64,000 nucleotides of DNA, from assembly GCF_013410065.1 (NCBI RefSeq), contig NZ_JACCCW010000002.1, forward strand, positions 806,001 through 870,000. Direction: 5' to 3'. Below the pieces are notes generated by a model. The model had not been told where the DNA came from, searched no databases, and was given only the letters and a program-made list of their open reading frames with translations. Shown here in pieces: positions 34,590 through 43,117 of this stretch (positions within the stretch are counted from its first letter, which is position 1; each line of letters begins with the position of its first letter). Made by a program: the position numbers and the translations under genes. The DNA is from Granulicella arctica (GTDB taxonomy: Bacteria; Acidobacteriota; Terriglobia; Terriglobales; Acidobacteriaceae).

Positions 34590-36416
34590 CTAACGATAAC
34601 TCGCGGCCTGCATCTCGAACATCTCAGCATAGAGGCCGCCCTTTTCCATCAACTTCTGATGATTGCCCTCTTCGATCAAGCGGCCGCCCGAAAGCACGAC
34701 GATGCGGTCAGCCATCCTCACCGTAGAGAAGCGATGCGAGATCAGCAGCGCCATCTTGCCCTCGGTCAACTCGGCGAACCGCTCGAAGACCTCCAGCTCA
34801 CTGCGAGCATCAAGCGCCGCAGTAGGCTCATCGAGAATCAGCAAGTCCGCATCTCGAAGGTACGCCCTAGCCAAAGCAATCTTCTGCCACTCGCCACCCG
34901 AGAGTTCGACTCCGCCCTCGAACCGTCGCCCGAGCATCTGGTCGTAGCCGCCGCCTAGCTTCGCGACTACCGTATCAGCAAGGCTCTTATGCGCGGCGGA
35001 CTCGATATCCTCCTGCTGATGCTGACGATCCACGCGGCCCACGGCAATATTCTCCCGAGCTGTCATCTCGAAACGCATGAAGTCCTGAAAGATGACCCCG
35101 ATATGCCGGTGCAGATCTTCCAGCGAGTACTCGCGCAGGTCCACCCCATCCAGCAGGATCTGCCCCTCGGTCGGATCGTAGAGCCGCGTGATGAGCTTGA
35201 CGACTGTCGTCTTGCCCTGCCCGTTCTCGCCAATCAGCGCGATGCGCTCACCCGGATGCAGGTGAAAATTGAAGTTGTGCAGCACCGTCCGATTCGTTCC
35301 CGGATAGGTGAATGAGACGTTTTTGAACTCAAACCCCAGCTTGATCGGCTCAGGCGTGGACAGTCCATTCGGCTTCGAACGCACCAGCGGCTCCATCTCG
35401 AAGAACGCGAGCAAGTCGGTAAGAAAGAGCGCCTGATCCGCGATCCCCGAAGCCGTCGAGAAGACCTGCTGTAGATTCGAGCTCGCCTGCTGAATCGCGG
35501 CGGTCAGAAAAGTGAAATCCGCGAGATTGTAGCCGCCACGCAGCGTCCGCCAGATCACGTAAACGTATGCTCCGTAGTACCCAAGCGTCCCGATAATCCC
35601 CAATAAGCCGCCAACGATCAGCTTCGCCCGAGAAAGCGCAACATCTTCTACATAAATCTGATTGGCCAGCCTCTGGAAGCGTTCCGTAAAGAACTTGTTC
35701 AGGCCGAAGAGCTTGACCTCTTTCGCGCCCTCGCGGCTTCCAGCCATCTGCCGCAGATAATCCATCTGCCGCTTCGCCGTCGTCTGCCGAAAGTTCTTCG
35801 CATAACCCAGGAAGGCGTAGTGCGTCTCACCGAGGAACGACGGCAGCACCCCAAGCGCCAGTAGCAGCACCAGCCAGGGCGACGCCCACGCCAGTGCAGC
35901 GGAGAAGACCAACGTCGTAATAACCTGTTGAAAGAGCCGTCCCATCTGCTGGATCATTGCCAGCCGGTCCGTAGCCTGCACCCGCGCCCGTTCCAGCCGG
36001 TCATAGAAGATCGGATTCTCGTAGGTAGTCAGGTCGAGCCGCGCCGCCTGCTCCATCACCTTCACGCTCACGTGTTGGGTGTACCGATTTGCTAATAACG
36101 AATCGGTATAGTCGATCGCCCGCGTTAGCAGCCCCAGAACCACATTGAGCGAGACCTCGGCAATAACCAGCGACCAGAAATTAGCCGCAAGATGCTGGCC
36201 ACGGATTACATCCGCGATGTCCTGGATGATGAACGCCGCCACCTTGGCGATAGCGAAGGGCAGCACCGCGACGACGACGCGCAGCAGGAGCCCCCATGTC
36301 ACCACGCCCGGTCCGGACTCCCAGAGGATGTATAGGACCGGCGGCATATTCTTGAGCGCACGAACTCGCTCCCGCCATGGGCTCTCGTCTTTTACATTCG
36401 TTGTTGCATCGGTCAT
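34590..36416 (-). CDS. ABC exporter, fused membrane and ATP-binding domains
   Basis: The 608-residue protein has a six-helix ABC transmembrane domain (about 20-340) and an ATPase domain. The latter has Walker A 'GENGQGKTT', a Q-loop in 'IGVIFQDFMRF', signature 'LSGGEWQKIALARA', Walker B 'LLILDEPTAALD' and switch histidine 'LISHRFS'. The D-loop and nucleotide sites look intact. It works as a homodimer or with a paralogue in the inner membrane; the substrate is unknown. ATG 36416 was chosen as the normal exporter N-terminus; the frame is open to 36527 across the parS-like site, which argues against the longer form. It precedes the glucan synthase on the same strand by 82 bp, so glucan export is conceivable but unproven. 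Confidence 0.88.
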   Translation of the reverse strand: MTDATTNVKDESPWRERVRALKNMPPVLYILWESGPGVVTWGLLLRVVVAVLPFAIAKVAAFIIQDIADVIRGQHLAANFWSLVIAEVSLNVVLGLLTRAIDYTDSLLANRYTQHVSVKVMEQAARLDLTTYENPIFYDRLERARVQATDRLAMIQQMGRLFQQVITTLVFSAALAWASPWLVLLLALGVLPSFLGETHYAFLGYAKNFRQTTAKRQMDYLRQMAGSREGAKEVKLFGLNKFFTERFQRLANQIYVEDVALSRAKLIVGGLLGIIGTLGYYGAYVYVIWRTLRGGYNLADFTFLTAAIQQASSNLQQVFSTASGIADQALFLTDLLAFFEMEPLVRSKPNGLSTPEPIKLGFEFKNVSFTYPGTNRTVLHNFNFHLHPGERIALIGENGQGKTTVVKLITRLYDPTEGQILLDGVDLREYSLEDLHRHIGVIFQDFMRFEMTARENIAVGRVDRQHQQEDIESAAHKSLADTVVAKLGGGYDQMLGRRFEGGVELSGGEWQKIALARAYLRDADLLILDEPTAALDARSELEVFERFAELTEGKMALLISHRFSTVRMADRIVVLSGGRLIEEGNHQKLMEKGGLYAEMFEMQAASYR

Positions 36417-36502
36417 TCGGCCTGTCTGTTCATTCTGCAAGATTTGGTCGCTTGAAACTCTGATGCGCGTGACGACTCTGCTGTTGGACCGTGGAACACC
36501 GA

Positions 36503-36518
36503 TGTTCCACGTGGAACA
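36503..36518. other. parS-like ParB-binding palindrome, copy 1
   Basis: TGTTCCACGTGGAACA is a perfect 16-bp palindrome identical to the chromosomal parS site used in Pseudomonas and close to the general bacterial consensus. It lies between the divergent ABC exporter and M28 peptidase genes. A further half-site-like GTGGAACA sits at 36491-36498. Confidence 0.85.
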
Positions 36519-36602
36519 TTCTGACACCGGGTGAGCGAGTCGATTAGGATGAGCGTGGCTAGTTCAATTGAATCAGAAAAGAAGCAACGAGGAAAGAGAA
36601 CG

Positions 36603-38036
36603 ATGATGGCGATGGTCAGAGCTTCGAAGAGCCTGCTGGTGCAGGGCCTGGGACTACTTATGATGGCGCAAGTGGGCTCTGTTTCCGCACAGTCGGCGCA
36701 ATCAGCAGCCCCAAAGCCCTTCACCTGGACGGTGAAGCCGGAGTGGGTGTTGGCGCACGAGGAGTTTCTGGCAAGCGACGTGCTGGCCGGGCGGGGCAGC
36801 GCGAGCCGCGATGAAGAGCTGACGGCGACCTATGTCGCATCGCAGTTTCGAGGCTATGGACTGACCCCGGCTCCTGGAATGACGGGCTATATTCAGAGCG
36901 CCGACGTCGTCGCGCCGATATTGGATGGAAAGGCAGCGATCGGGGCCGGGAAGGTTGTACTGACGGAGGGACAGGATATGGATCTGCTCTTTTCATCAGG
37001 AATGGTAGTGGTAGGACCAATTCAGCGGGTAGTGGCCACGCAAGTGGGAAGTACAGCGGTCACAAAGGGAGCGGTCGTCTTAATTACAGATATGCCAAGG
37101 GACGGCGATACACGGAAGCTGTTCAGATCTCTGAGCAGATCTGGTGCCGGGATGGTGATCGTGCCTCGGAACAACTCGACGCAGAGGTTTTTCCAGAGGA
37201 TCGGGGGCAAGACGATGGTGCCGGTTCGGTTGAAGGACGACGAGGGAACATCGGAGCCGACGCTGGCGGCGATCAGCGAGGCTGCCGCAAAAAAGCTGGA
37301 CAGCGTTCACGATGGCGAGGCGGCTACGCTGATACTGCATGTCGAGACAAAGCCCCGGAAGACCTTCAACGCGATTGGCTTTCTCGCAGGCAGCGACCCC
37401 TCCAGCGGAACGATTCTGCTGTCTGCCCATCTGGACCACCTAGGCGTTGGCGCGCCGGTCAATGGCGATGCGATCTATAACGGTGCGAACGACGACGCCA
37501 GCGGAACGACAGCAGTGATGGAGCTGGCGCACGCGCTGACGGCCGGACCAAGGCCAAAGCGCAGCATTCTCTTTGTCTGCTACGGAAGCGAAGAGGCAGG
37601 GGAGCTGGGCTCGGAGTACTTTGGCAAGCACCCGCCGGTGCCGGTTAAGGATCTCGTGACGAATCTCGAGTTCGAGATGATCGGCAATCAGGACCCGAAG
37701 ATGCCGAAGGACACGCTGCTGCTAACGGGATGGGACCGGTCGAATCTAGGGCCAACATTGAAGGAGCATGGGGCAAAGCTGGGGCCGGACCCGTATCCGG
37801 AGGAGCATTTCTTCGAGCGGTCGGATAACTACCAGTTGGCTTTGGAAGGTGTCGTCGCGCATACCGCTGCGGGATGGGGTGTGCCACCGACCTACCACCA
37901 ACCAAATGACGATCTGGCGCATCTGGATGTGGAGTTTATGACGTCGGCGATCCAATCGCTCGTGCAGCCGATCGAGTGGCTGGCGACGAGTGATTTCAAG
38001 CCGGCTTGGTTACCGGGGCAACAGCCGAAGCGGTAG
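36603..38036 (+). CDS. Secreted M28-family metallopeptidase with PA-like insert
   Basis: The 477-residue protein has a Sec signal peptide (about 1-29) and a C-terminal M28 zinc peptidase domain. Ligands are His in 'LSAHLDHLGVG', Asp in 'NGANDDASGT', the catalytic Glu-Glu in 'CYGSEEAGELGS', an acidic residue in 'NLEFEMIG' (the usual Asp is Glu here) and His in 'PTYHQPNDD'. A protease-associated-like domain occupies about 100-235. It should remove N-terminal amino acids from peptides in the periplasm. ATG 36603 follows GAGG at about 10 nt; ATG 36549 is an in-frame alternative. Confidence 0.87.
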   Translation: MMAMVRASKSLLVQGLGLLMMAQVGSVSAQSAQSAAPKPFTWTVKPEWVLAHEEFLASDVLAGRGSASRDEELTATYVASQFRGYGLTPAPGMTGYIQSADVVAPILDGKAAIGAGKVVLTEGQDMDLLFSSGMVVVGPIQRVVATQVGSTAVTKGAVVLITDMPRDGDTRKLFRSLSRSGAGMVIVPRNNSTQRFFQRIGGKTMVPVRLKDDEGTSEPTLAAISEAAAKKLDSVHDGEAATLILHVETKPRKTFNAIGFLAGSDPSSGTILLSAHLDHLGVGAPVNGDAIYNGANDDASGTTAVMELAHALTAGPRPKRSILFVCYGSEEAGELGSEYFGKHPPVPVKDLVTNLEFEMIGNQDPKMPKDTLLLTGWDRSNLGPTLKEHGAKLGPDPYPEEHFFERSDNYQLALEGVVAHTAAGWGVPPTYHQPNDDLAHLDVEFMTSAIQSLVQPIEWLATSDFKPAWLPGQQPKR

Positions 38037-38057
38037 TTTGTTGGATGAAGAACAGGC

Positions 38058-38098
38058 AAGGACAAACGCAGGTCCTTCGGCTTCGCTCAGGATGACAG
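38058..38098. repeat. Dispersed intergenic repeat of the 'CHPERSEGP' kind
   Basis: AAGGACAAACGCAGGTCCTT is a partial palindrome followed by CGGCTTCGCTCAGGATGACA. When translated in reverse, this sequence yields the familiar spurious peptide 'VILSEAEGPAFV' seen in many acidobacterial and soil genomes. It is intergenic and not a gene. Confidence 0.65.
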
Positions 38099-38150
38099 TT
38101 TTTGTAAGTTTGAAAGAGAACGGTAACAGTAGCGGAAGGAAGAGGATGTT

Positions 38151-39605
38151 ATGGGGCAGGTAGAAGCGGCGATTGGATTTGCGCGGGAGAACAAGACGCG
38201 GTTTGTCGATGAGTTGAAGGCGCTCTTGCGGATTCCTTCGGTGTCGACGCTGCCGGAGCATGTGGATGATGTGCGGCAGGCGGCCGTCTTTTGTGCGACA
38301 GAACTGAAGCGGATCGGCATGGAGAATGTCCGGCTGATCGAGACCTCGGAGGAGGAGCGGATGATCGCTGCCAGCGAGGGTCCTGCGGTGCTGGTGCCAG
38401 GTCGGATCGGACATCCGCTGGTGTACGCGGAATGGCTGGGCGCGGCGCCTGCGGCAGATGGAACGCCGAAGCCAACGGTGCTCTGCTACGGACACTACGA
38501 TGTGCAACCGCCCGATCCGCTGGATGAGTGGAAGACGCCGCCATTCGAGCCAACGGAGCGAGACGGCAATCTGTATGCGCGCGGCGCAGTCGACGACAAG
38601 GGCCAGATGTGGATGCACGTAAAGGCACTGGAGTCCTTGTTTTCGGTGGGCGGCGGAGAACTGCCGGTGAATGTGCGGGTGATCCTCGAGGGCGAGGAGG
38701 AGGTTGGCGGGGAGGGAATCGCGAACTACCTGCGGGAGCACGGCGCGGCGCTCAAGGCGGATGTGGCGTTGGTGTCCGACACGGAGATGTTTGCGCCGGA
38801 GCTGCCGACCCTGTGCGTCGGGTTGCGCGGGATGATCTATACGGAGATCGAGGCTCGCGGAGCGCGGACGGATCTGCACTCGGGGATGTATGGCGGGGCG
38901 GCTCCAAACCCGTTTGTGGCTCTGGCGCAGGTGATTGCCAAGCTGAAGGACGAGGATGGGAAGATTTTGATCCCAGGCTTCTATGACAAGGTCCAAAAGC
39001 CGACGGCGGATGAGTTGAAGGCATGGGCAGCGCTGCCGTTCGACGAAGAGCACTACCGGGAGACCGAGGTGGGCTCAGTGGAGCTGACCGGCGAGCCGGG
39101 ATACAGCGTGATGGAGCGGACCTGGGCGAGGCCGACGCTCGATGTGCATGGCATGCCGGGAGGGTTTACGGGTGCTGGCGCAAAGACAGTGATCCCGGCA
39201 AAGGCGCTGGCGAAGGTGAGCCTGCGGCTGGTCCCCGACATGACACCGGCGGAGAGCTTCGCCCAGTACGAGGCGTTCGTCGAATCACTTTGCCCGAAGG
39301 GGATTGAGCTGGAGGTGCGGCTGATCCACGCAGGCGACCCGATTGTGGTGAGTACGGATAACGTCTATGTGAAGGCCGCGACGGACGCCATGCGGGAGGT
39401 CTTCGGCAAGGAGACGGTGTTCGTGCGCGGCGGCGGGTCAATCCCGGTTGTAGGCGACTTCGTGCGCAACCTCAAAGTGCCTACGGTGCTGATGGGGTTC
39501 GGGTTGCCGGACGACAATCTGCATGCGCCGAACGAGAAGTTCCACTTGGCGAACTTTCATCGGGGGATTGAGTCGATCGTGCGGTTTCTGGGTGGGCTGA
39601 GCTGA
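38151..39605 (+). CDS. M20-family metallodipeptidase
   Basis: The 484-residue protein has the M20 metal-binding set 'GHYDVQPPDPLDEW' (His, catalytic Asp), 'YARGAVDDKGQM' (bridging Asp), 'LEGEEEVGG' (catalytic Glu), 'LVSDTEMF' and a C-terminal His in 'HAPNEKFHLANF'. A dimerisation lid occupies the middle (about 215-370). It is predicted to be a cytosolic dipeptidase acting on peptides or modified dipeptides with two zinc or manganese ions. GGAAGAGG lies 6 nt before ATG 38151. Its TGA overlaps the mobA ATG by one base (TGATG). Confidence 0.9.
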   Translation: MGQVEAAIGFARENKTRFVDELKALLRIPSVSTLPEHVDDVRQAAVFCATELKRIGMENVRLIETSEEERMIAASEGPAVLVPGRIGHPLVYAEWLGAAPAADGTPKPTVLCYGHYDVQPPDPLDEWKTPPFEPTERDGNLYARGAVDDKGQMWMHVKALESLFSVGGGELPVNVRVILEGEEEVGGEGIANYLREHGAALKADVALVSDTEMFAPELPTLCVGLRGMIYTEIEARGARTDLHSGMYGGAAPNPFVALAQVIAKLKDEDGKILIPGFYDKVQKPTADELKAWAALPFDEEHYRETEVGSVELTGEPGYSVMERTWARPTLDVHGMPGGFTGAGAKTVIPAKALAKVSLRLVPDMTPAESFAQYEAFVESLCPKGIELEVRLIHAGDPIVVSTDNVYVKAATDAMREVFGKETVFVRGGGSIPVVGDFVRNLKVPTVLMGFGLPDDNLHAPNEKFHLANFHRGIESIVRFLGGLS

Positions 39606-40237
39606 TGGTGGCTGCCGAGGTCAGCGGATATGTGCTGGCCGGGGGAAAGAGCTCGCGGATGGGGCGGGACAAGGCTCTTCTGGAGCTGGCAGGGAGGCCG
39701 CTGGTGCAGCACGCGGCCGAGAAACTGCGGCTGGTATGCGCGGACGTGCATATTCTGAGCGGCAACGAGCAGCTAGCGGCGTTCGGGCCGCTGGTGGCGG
39801 ACGTGCATCCGGGGTGTGGGCCGCTGGGTGGGATCGAAGCGGCCCTGCTGCACTTGCGTTCGACGTGGAGTTTGATTCTGCCGGTGGATGTCCCGTTTGT
39901 GACTGCGGACTTTCTGGCGGGTTGGGTCGCGGAGATCGTCGCAACGAGCGCTGCGCGGGTGGCGATGTTTACGGTGGACGGACGGCCTCAGCCGACGCTT
40001 TGCCTCTTGCATCAAGAGGTGACGCCATTTGTCCAGCGTGCAGTGGAGCGGGGCGAGTTCAAACTGTTTCCGATGCTGGAGGAGGCGGGAAGAATGCTGG
40101 CAGAGGCTCAGAGCAAGCGCGCGGATGAGGTGTTTCTGAACCGTTCCTGGAACGATGGCTCGATGTTTGCCAACTTGAATACCCCGGAGGAGTTTGCCGA
40201 GGCCGAGAGACAGTGGGCGGCAGTCAATGCATCATAG
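39605..40237 (+). CDS. mobA: Molybdenum cofactor guanylyltransferase
   Basis: The 210-residue nucleotidyltransferase has the diagnostic N-terminal GTP loop 'LAGGKSSRMGRDKA' (about 11-24). 'DVHPGCGPLGGIEAAL' and the metal Asp in 'ILPVDVPFVT' follow, and the C-terminal 'FANLNTPEEFAEAE' is typical of MobA. It attaches GMP to molybdopterin to form the cofactor of DMSO-reductase-type enzymes. The start codon overlaps the stop of the M20 peptidase by one base. No other molybdenum gene is nearby. Confidence 0.92.
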   Translation: MVAAEVSGYVLAGGKSSRMGRDKALLELAGRPLVQHAAEKLRLVCADVHILSGNEQLAAFGPLVADVHPGCGPLGGIEAALLHLRSTWSLILPVDVPFVTADFLAGWVAEIVATSAARVAMFTVDGRPQPTLCLLHQEVTPFVQRAVERGEFKLFPMLEEAGRMLAEAQSKRADEVFLNRSWNDGSMFANLNTPEEFAEAERQWAAVNAS

Positions 40238-40259
40238 GATGGAAGTGTGAGGTCGGCGA

Positions 40260-41240
40260 ATGGCAGAGCAGGACGAGCGGAAACAGGAGATGCTGCACAA
40301 GCAGCGTGCCCCGGAAGAGGGAGAGCATAACCCGGAACCCGCAAGCACGATCGGTTCGGAGACGGACGAGCATTCGCCGCTGACGGAGGATGTGTCCGAG
40401 GACGTGGCTCCCATGATGGAGGAGTTCATGGAGCAGGCTGCGGCTCAAAACGAGGCCGCGGCGGACGATATTCCGGATGTGAAGAATAAGCCGGGGTCGT
40501 ATATCTCCTTCGAAAAGGTGTCGAAGGCGTTTGGCGACTTTGTGGTGCTCGAAGATGTGAGCTTCTGCGTGAATCCGGGAGAGACGCTGTGCATTCTCGG
40601 GCGAAGCGGCGTGGGTAAGTCCGTATCCTTACAGATGCTGCTGGGATTTCTGAAGCCGGATCGCGGGATGATTCGGGTGGCGGGAGAGGATATCTGCGGC
40701 TTCAACGAGCGGCAGTTGCAGACGATCCGGCGGAAGGTCACGATGGTCTTCCAGAACGGGGCTCTATTCGACTCGATTACAGTGGGAGAGAATGTGGCGT
40801 TTCCACTGCGGGAGCGAGGGGAGTTGGGCGAGGAGCAGATCTTTCAGGTGGTGAAGGGGTTGCTGGAGATGGTAGGGGTGGCAGGGATGGACAATCTGCT
40901 GCCATCGGACCTGTCGACAGGGATGAAGCGGTCGGTGGCCATTGCACGGGCGCTGGCGGCACAGCCGGAGGCGATCCTGTACGATGAGCCAACGACGATG
41001 GTCGATCCGCTGATGGGGCATCTTCTGGGCGACCTGATCGAACGTTTGAAGCAACAATTGCATCTCACCAGCATCGTAGTCACCCATGACATGCGGTTCG
41101 CAAAGAAACTGGCGGACCGGGTCGTTTTTCTCCATCAAGGGAAGGCGCACTTTTTCGGTACGATGGAAGAAATGGAACAAAGCGACGATGAGATACTGAA
41201 AGAGTTTTTAACACTGGACGAATTAGTGCTTCCGGCCTAA
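40260..41240 (+). CDS. MlaF-like ABC transporter ATP-binding protein with acidic N-terminal extension
   Basis: In this 326-residue protein the first 80 residues are acidic, low in hydrophobics and probably disordered. The ATPase domain follows, with Walker A 'GRSGVGKS', 'MVFQNGALFDSITVGEN' (typical of MlaF/Ttg2A), signature 'LSTGMKRSVAIARA' and Walker B 'ILYDEPTTMVDP'. The signature and D-loop regions deviate from the usual 'LSGGM' and 'TGLDP'. MlaF energises phospholipid movement between the membranes. No MlaE permease, MlaD or MlaB gene is beside it, so its partners must be encoded elsewhere. Confidence 0.83.
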   Translation: MAEQDERKQEMLHKQRAPEEGEHNPEPASTIGSETDEHSPLTEDVSEDVAPMMEEFMEQAAAQNEAAADDIPDVKNKPGSYISFEKVSKAFGDFVVLEDVSFCVNPGETLCILGRSGVGKSVSLQMLLGFLKPDRGMIRVAGEDICGFNERQLQTIRRKVTMVFQNGALFDSITVGENVAFPLRERGELGEEQIFQVVKGLLEMVGVAGMDNLLPSDLSTGMKRSVAIARALAAQPEAILYDEPTTMVDPLMGHLLGDLIERLKQQLHLTSIVVTHDMRFAKKLADRVVFLHQGKAHFFGTMEEMEQSDDEILKEFLTLDELVLPA

Positions 41241-41576
41241 ACTAATCCCCATCTCGGAAGTGACGTAAGTCTCATAGAATGAGCAGCGGAGTTTTCGTTT
41301 GGGTCAGACTAAAGTTGGGTCGAAGCGCACTCTAATTCCTAAATGAGATATAGTTCTCAACATATTTCCGAATCAAGTTACTAAAGTGTACGAGCGAATG
41401 GTTACTTGCCCAAGTATAACAATGAGAAGTTCCTGACTCTAAGTACTCTAATCATGTTTACTAACTTCCGTTGAGAAGGTGGGTTTGACGGATCAGACTC
41501 GACGATGAAGGCATGGGGAGATTTTGACGCCCTGCCGACAGCGCGATCCTGAAGATTTTTAGAAGAGGTTGGCACG
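41241..41576. other. 336-bp intergenic region, no feature recognised
   Basis: The stretch is more AT-rich than its surroundings and has stops in all frames. I see no riboswitch core, tRNA or convincing terminator. It presumably holds the promoter of the following glycosylphosphotransferase gene. Confidence 0.6.
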
Positions 41577-43091
41577 ATGGCGACACCGGATTACCTGCAA
41601 CAGGTCATTATCTCGGGCAGGAGAAGAACGGCGGGCGCCGCGAGTCGCGGCTCTGCGGTCTTTGGGATATTTCGGAGGCCGTCTGTTACAAGCCTGGTGT
41701 GGGCCTCTCTCGACCTGTTGACGGCCATGGTTGCCGGCATTGTGGCTATTCGAATACGGGTGATTCTGCCGGCGTATCTCGAAGGGATGAAGGTCGATCA
41801 TCCACTGGAGTGGAGCTCTCCCCGGATATTGATGTTGTACATGGCGTGGTATGCGCTGTGCCTGATCCTGTTCTCTCGTTCGTATGGATTGTATGGTCCG
41901 ATCCAAAACCGGGGCGGCCTGCATGAGCAGCGTATGACGCTGCAATCGGCGCTGGTGGCGGGGCTGCTGCTGTGCGGAACGCTCTACCTCTCGCGTGGAC
42001 TGGTAATGTCGCGCGCGGTGGTGATGATGATGGTGGTGCTGACGGCGGGGTTGCTCTGCGCACGCCGGGCCATTTGGCGGCGAATGGTGTATAGCCGCTA
42101 CAAGGAGGGGCTGGAGACGCGGAATGTCCTGATCGTCGGGGCGGGCCGGGTGGCTCATGCGCTGCGCAACCATCTCGAGTCGTTACAGCACATGGGCTTC
42201 CGGTTCAAGGGATTTGTCGCGCTGACAGAGCATGAGGCCGAGTCGGGCGATGCGGATGTGATCGGCGATGTCCGGAACTGCCTTTCACTGGCACGATCGC
42301 TCTTTGTCGACGAGATCTTTTTTTCGGTCCCGGCAGAGAAGAAGCTGGTCATCAATCTGGTCGAAGGAGCGCGGGCGGCGGGAATTGATGTGCGCGTGGT
42401 TCCGGATCTGTATGACGGGTTGGCCTGGAATGCACCGATCGAGTATATCGGCCAGTTTCCGACGATTCCGCTGCACCGCCGAGACTTCCCGCTGGGTGCG
42501 TTCCTGTTCAAGAGAGTGCTTGACCTAACCCTGTCGGGGATTGCTCTGGCTGTGGCCTCTCCGCTGCTCCTGGCGATCGCGATTGCGATCCGTATCGATT
42601 CTCCGGGTCCGATCTTCTATCGTGCGGCCCGAATCGGACGCAAGGGACGAACGTTTACCTGTTTCAAGTTCCGGACGATGGTGCCGGATGCAGATAGTTT
42701 GAAGGCCGATCTCGAGCATATGAACGAGCGCGAGGGCGTGCTGTTCAAGATTGCGGATGATCCCCGGGTGACGAAGGTTGGGCGGATTCTTCGGAAGTAC
42801 TCACTCGACGAATTGCCTCAGTTTTATAATGTGGTGCGGGGCGATATGAGTCTGGTGGGGCCGCGGCCCCCGATTGCGGCCGAGGTGGAGCAGTACGACC
42901 TGTCGCACCTGCGGCGGCTCGATGTGCTGCCGGGCATCACTGGCCTGTGGCAGGTGGAAGCACGGCAGGACCCTTCGTTCGACAGCTATATCTCGCTCGA
43001 TTCAGCCTACGTGGAGAATTGGACGGTGTGGCTCGACGTGAAGATTCTGGTGCGGACGATCGGCGTGGTCTTCAGCGGGACAGGCTCCTGA
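41577..43091 (+). CDS. Polyprenyl glycosylphosphotransferase (WbaP/EpsL-like)
   Basis: In this 504-residue protein four N-terminal membrane helices (about 35-160) are followed by a CoA-binding-like Rossmann region ('VLIVGAGRVAHAL', about 180-193). A fifth helix begins the bacterial sugar transferase domain (about 300-500), with 'DSPGPIFYRAARIGRKG', 'FKFRTM', 'KYSLDELPQFYNV', 'SLVGPRPP' and 'PGITGLWQV'. It transfers a hexose-1-phosphate to undecaprenyl phosphate and so starts exopolysaccharide synthesis at the inner membrane. No other polysaccharide synthesis genes are adjacent. The start at ATG 41577 fits the usual N-terminal length. Confidence 0.9.
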   Translation: MATPDYLQQVIISGRRRTAGAASRGSAVFGIFRRPSVTSLVWASLDLLTAMVAGIVAIRIRVILPAYLEGMKVDHPLEWSSPRILMLYMAWYALCLILFSRSYGLYGPIQNRGGLHEQRMTLQSALVAGLLLCGTLYLSRGLVMSRAVVMMMVVLTAGLLCARRAIWRRMVYSRYKEGLETRNVLIVGAGRVAHALRNHLESLQHMGFRFKGFVALTEHEAESGDADVIGDVRNCLSLARSLFVDEIFFSVPAEKKLVINLVEGARAAGIDVRVVPDLYDGLAWNAPIEYIGQFPTIPLHRRDFPLGAFLFKRVLDLTLSGIALAVASPLLLAIAIAIRIDSPGPIFYRAARIGRKGRTFTCFKFRTMVPDADSLKADLEHMNEREGVLFKIADDPRVTKVGRILRKYSLDELPQFYNVVRGDMSLVGPRPPIAAEVEQYDLSHLRRLDVLPGITGLWQVEARQDPSFDSYISLDSAYVENWTVWLDVKILVRTIGVVFSGTGS

Positions 43092-43117
43092 GCGGCCACA
43101 GGCGATAGACTGGAACT

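Noticed and set aside
36417..36527. Longer N-terminus for the ABC exporter
   Set aside because: It would place a perfect parS palindrome inside coding sequence, and the added residues do not resemble exporter N-termini.
38010..39053. A 347-residue reverse-strand reading frame
   Set aside because: It is antisense to the M20 peptidase and contains the intergenic 'VILSEAEGPAFV' repeat peptide, a well-known false gene signal.
41241..41576. Possible riboswitch or small RNA in the AT-rich gap
   Set aside because: No conserved aptamer core, strong hairpin or terminator could be identified.
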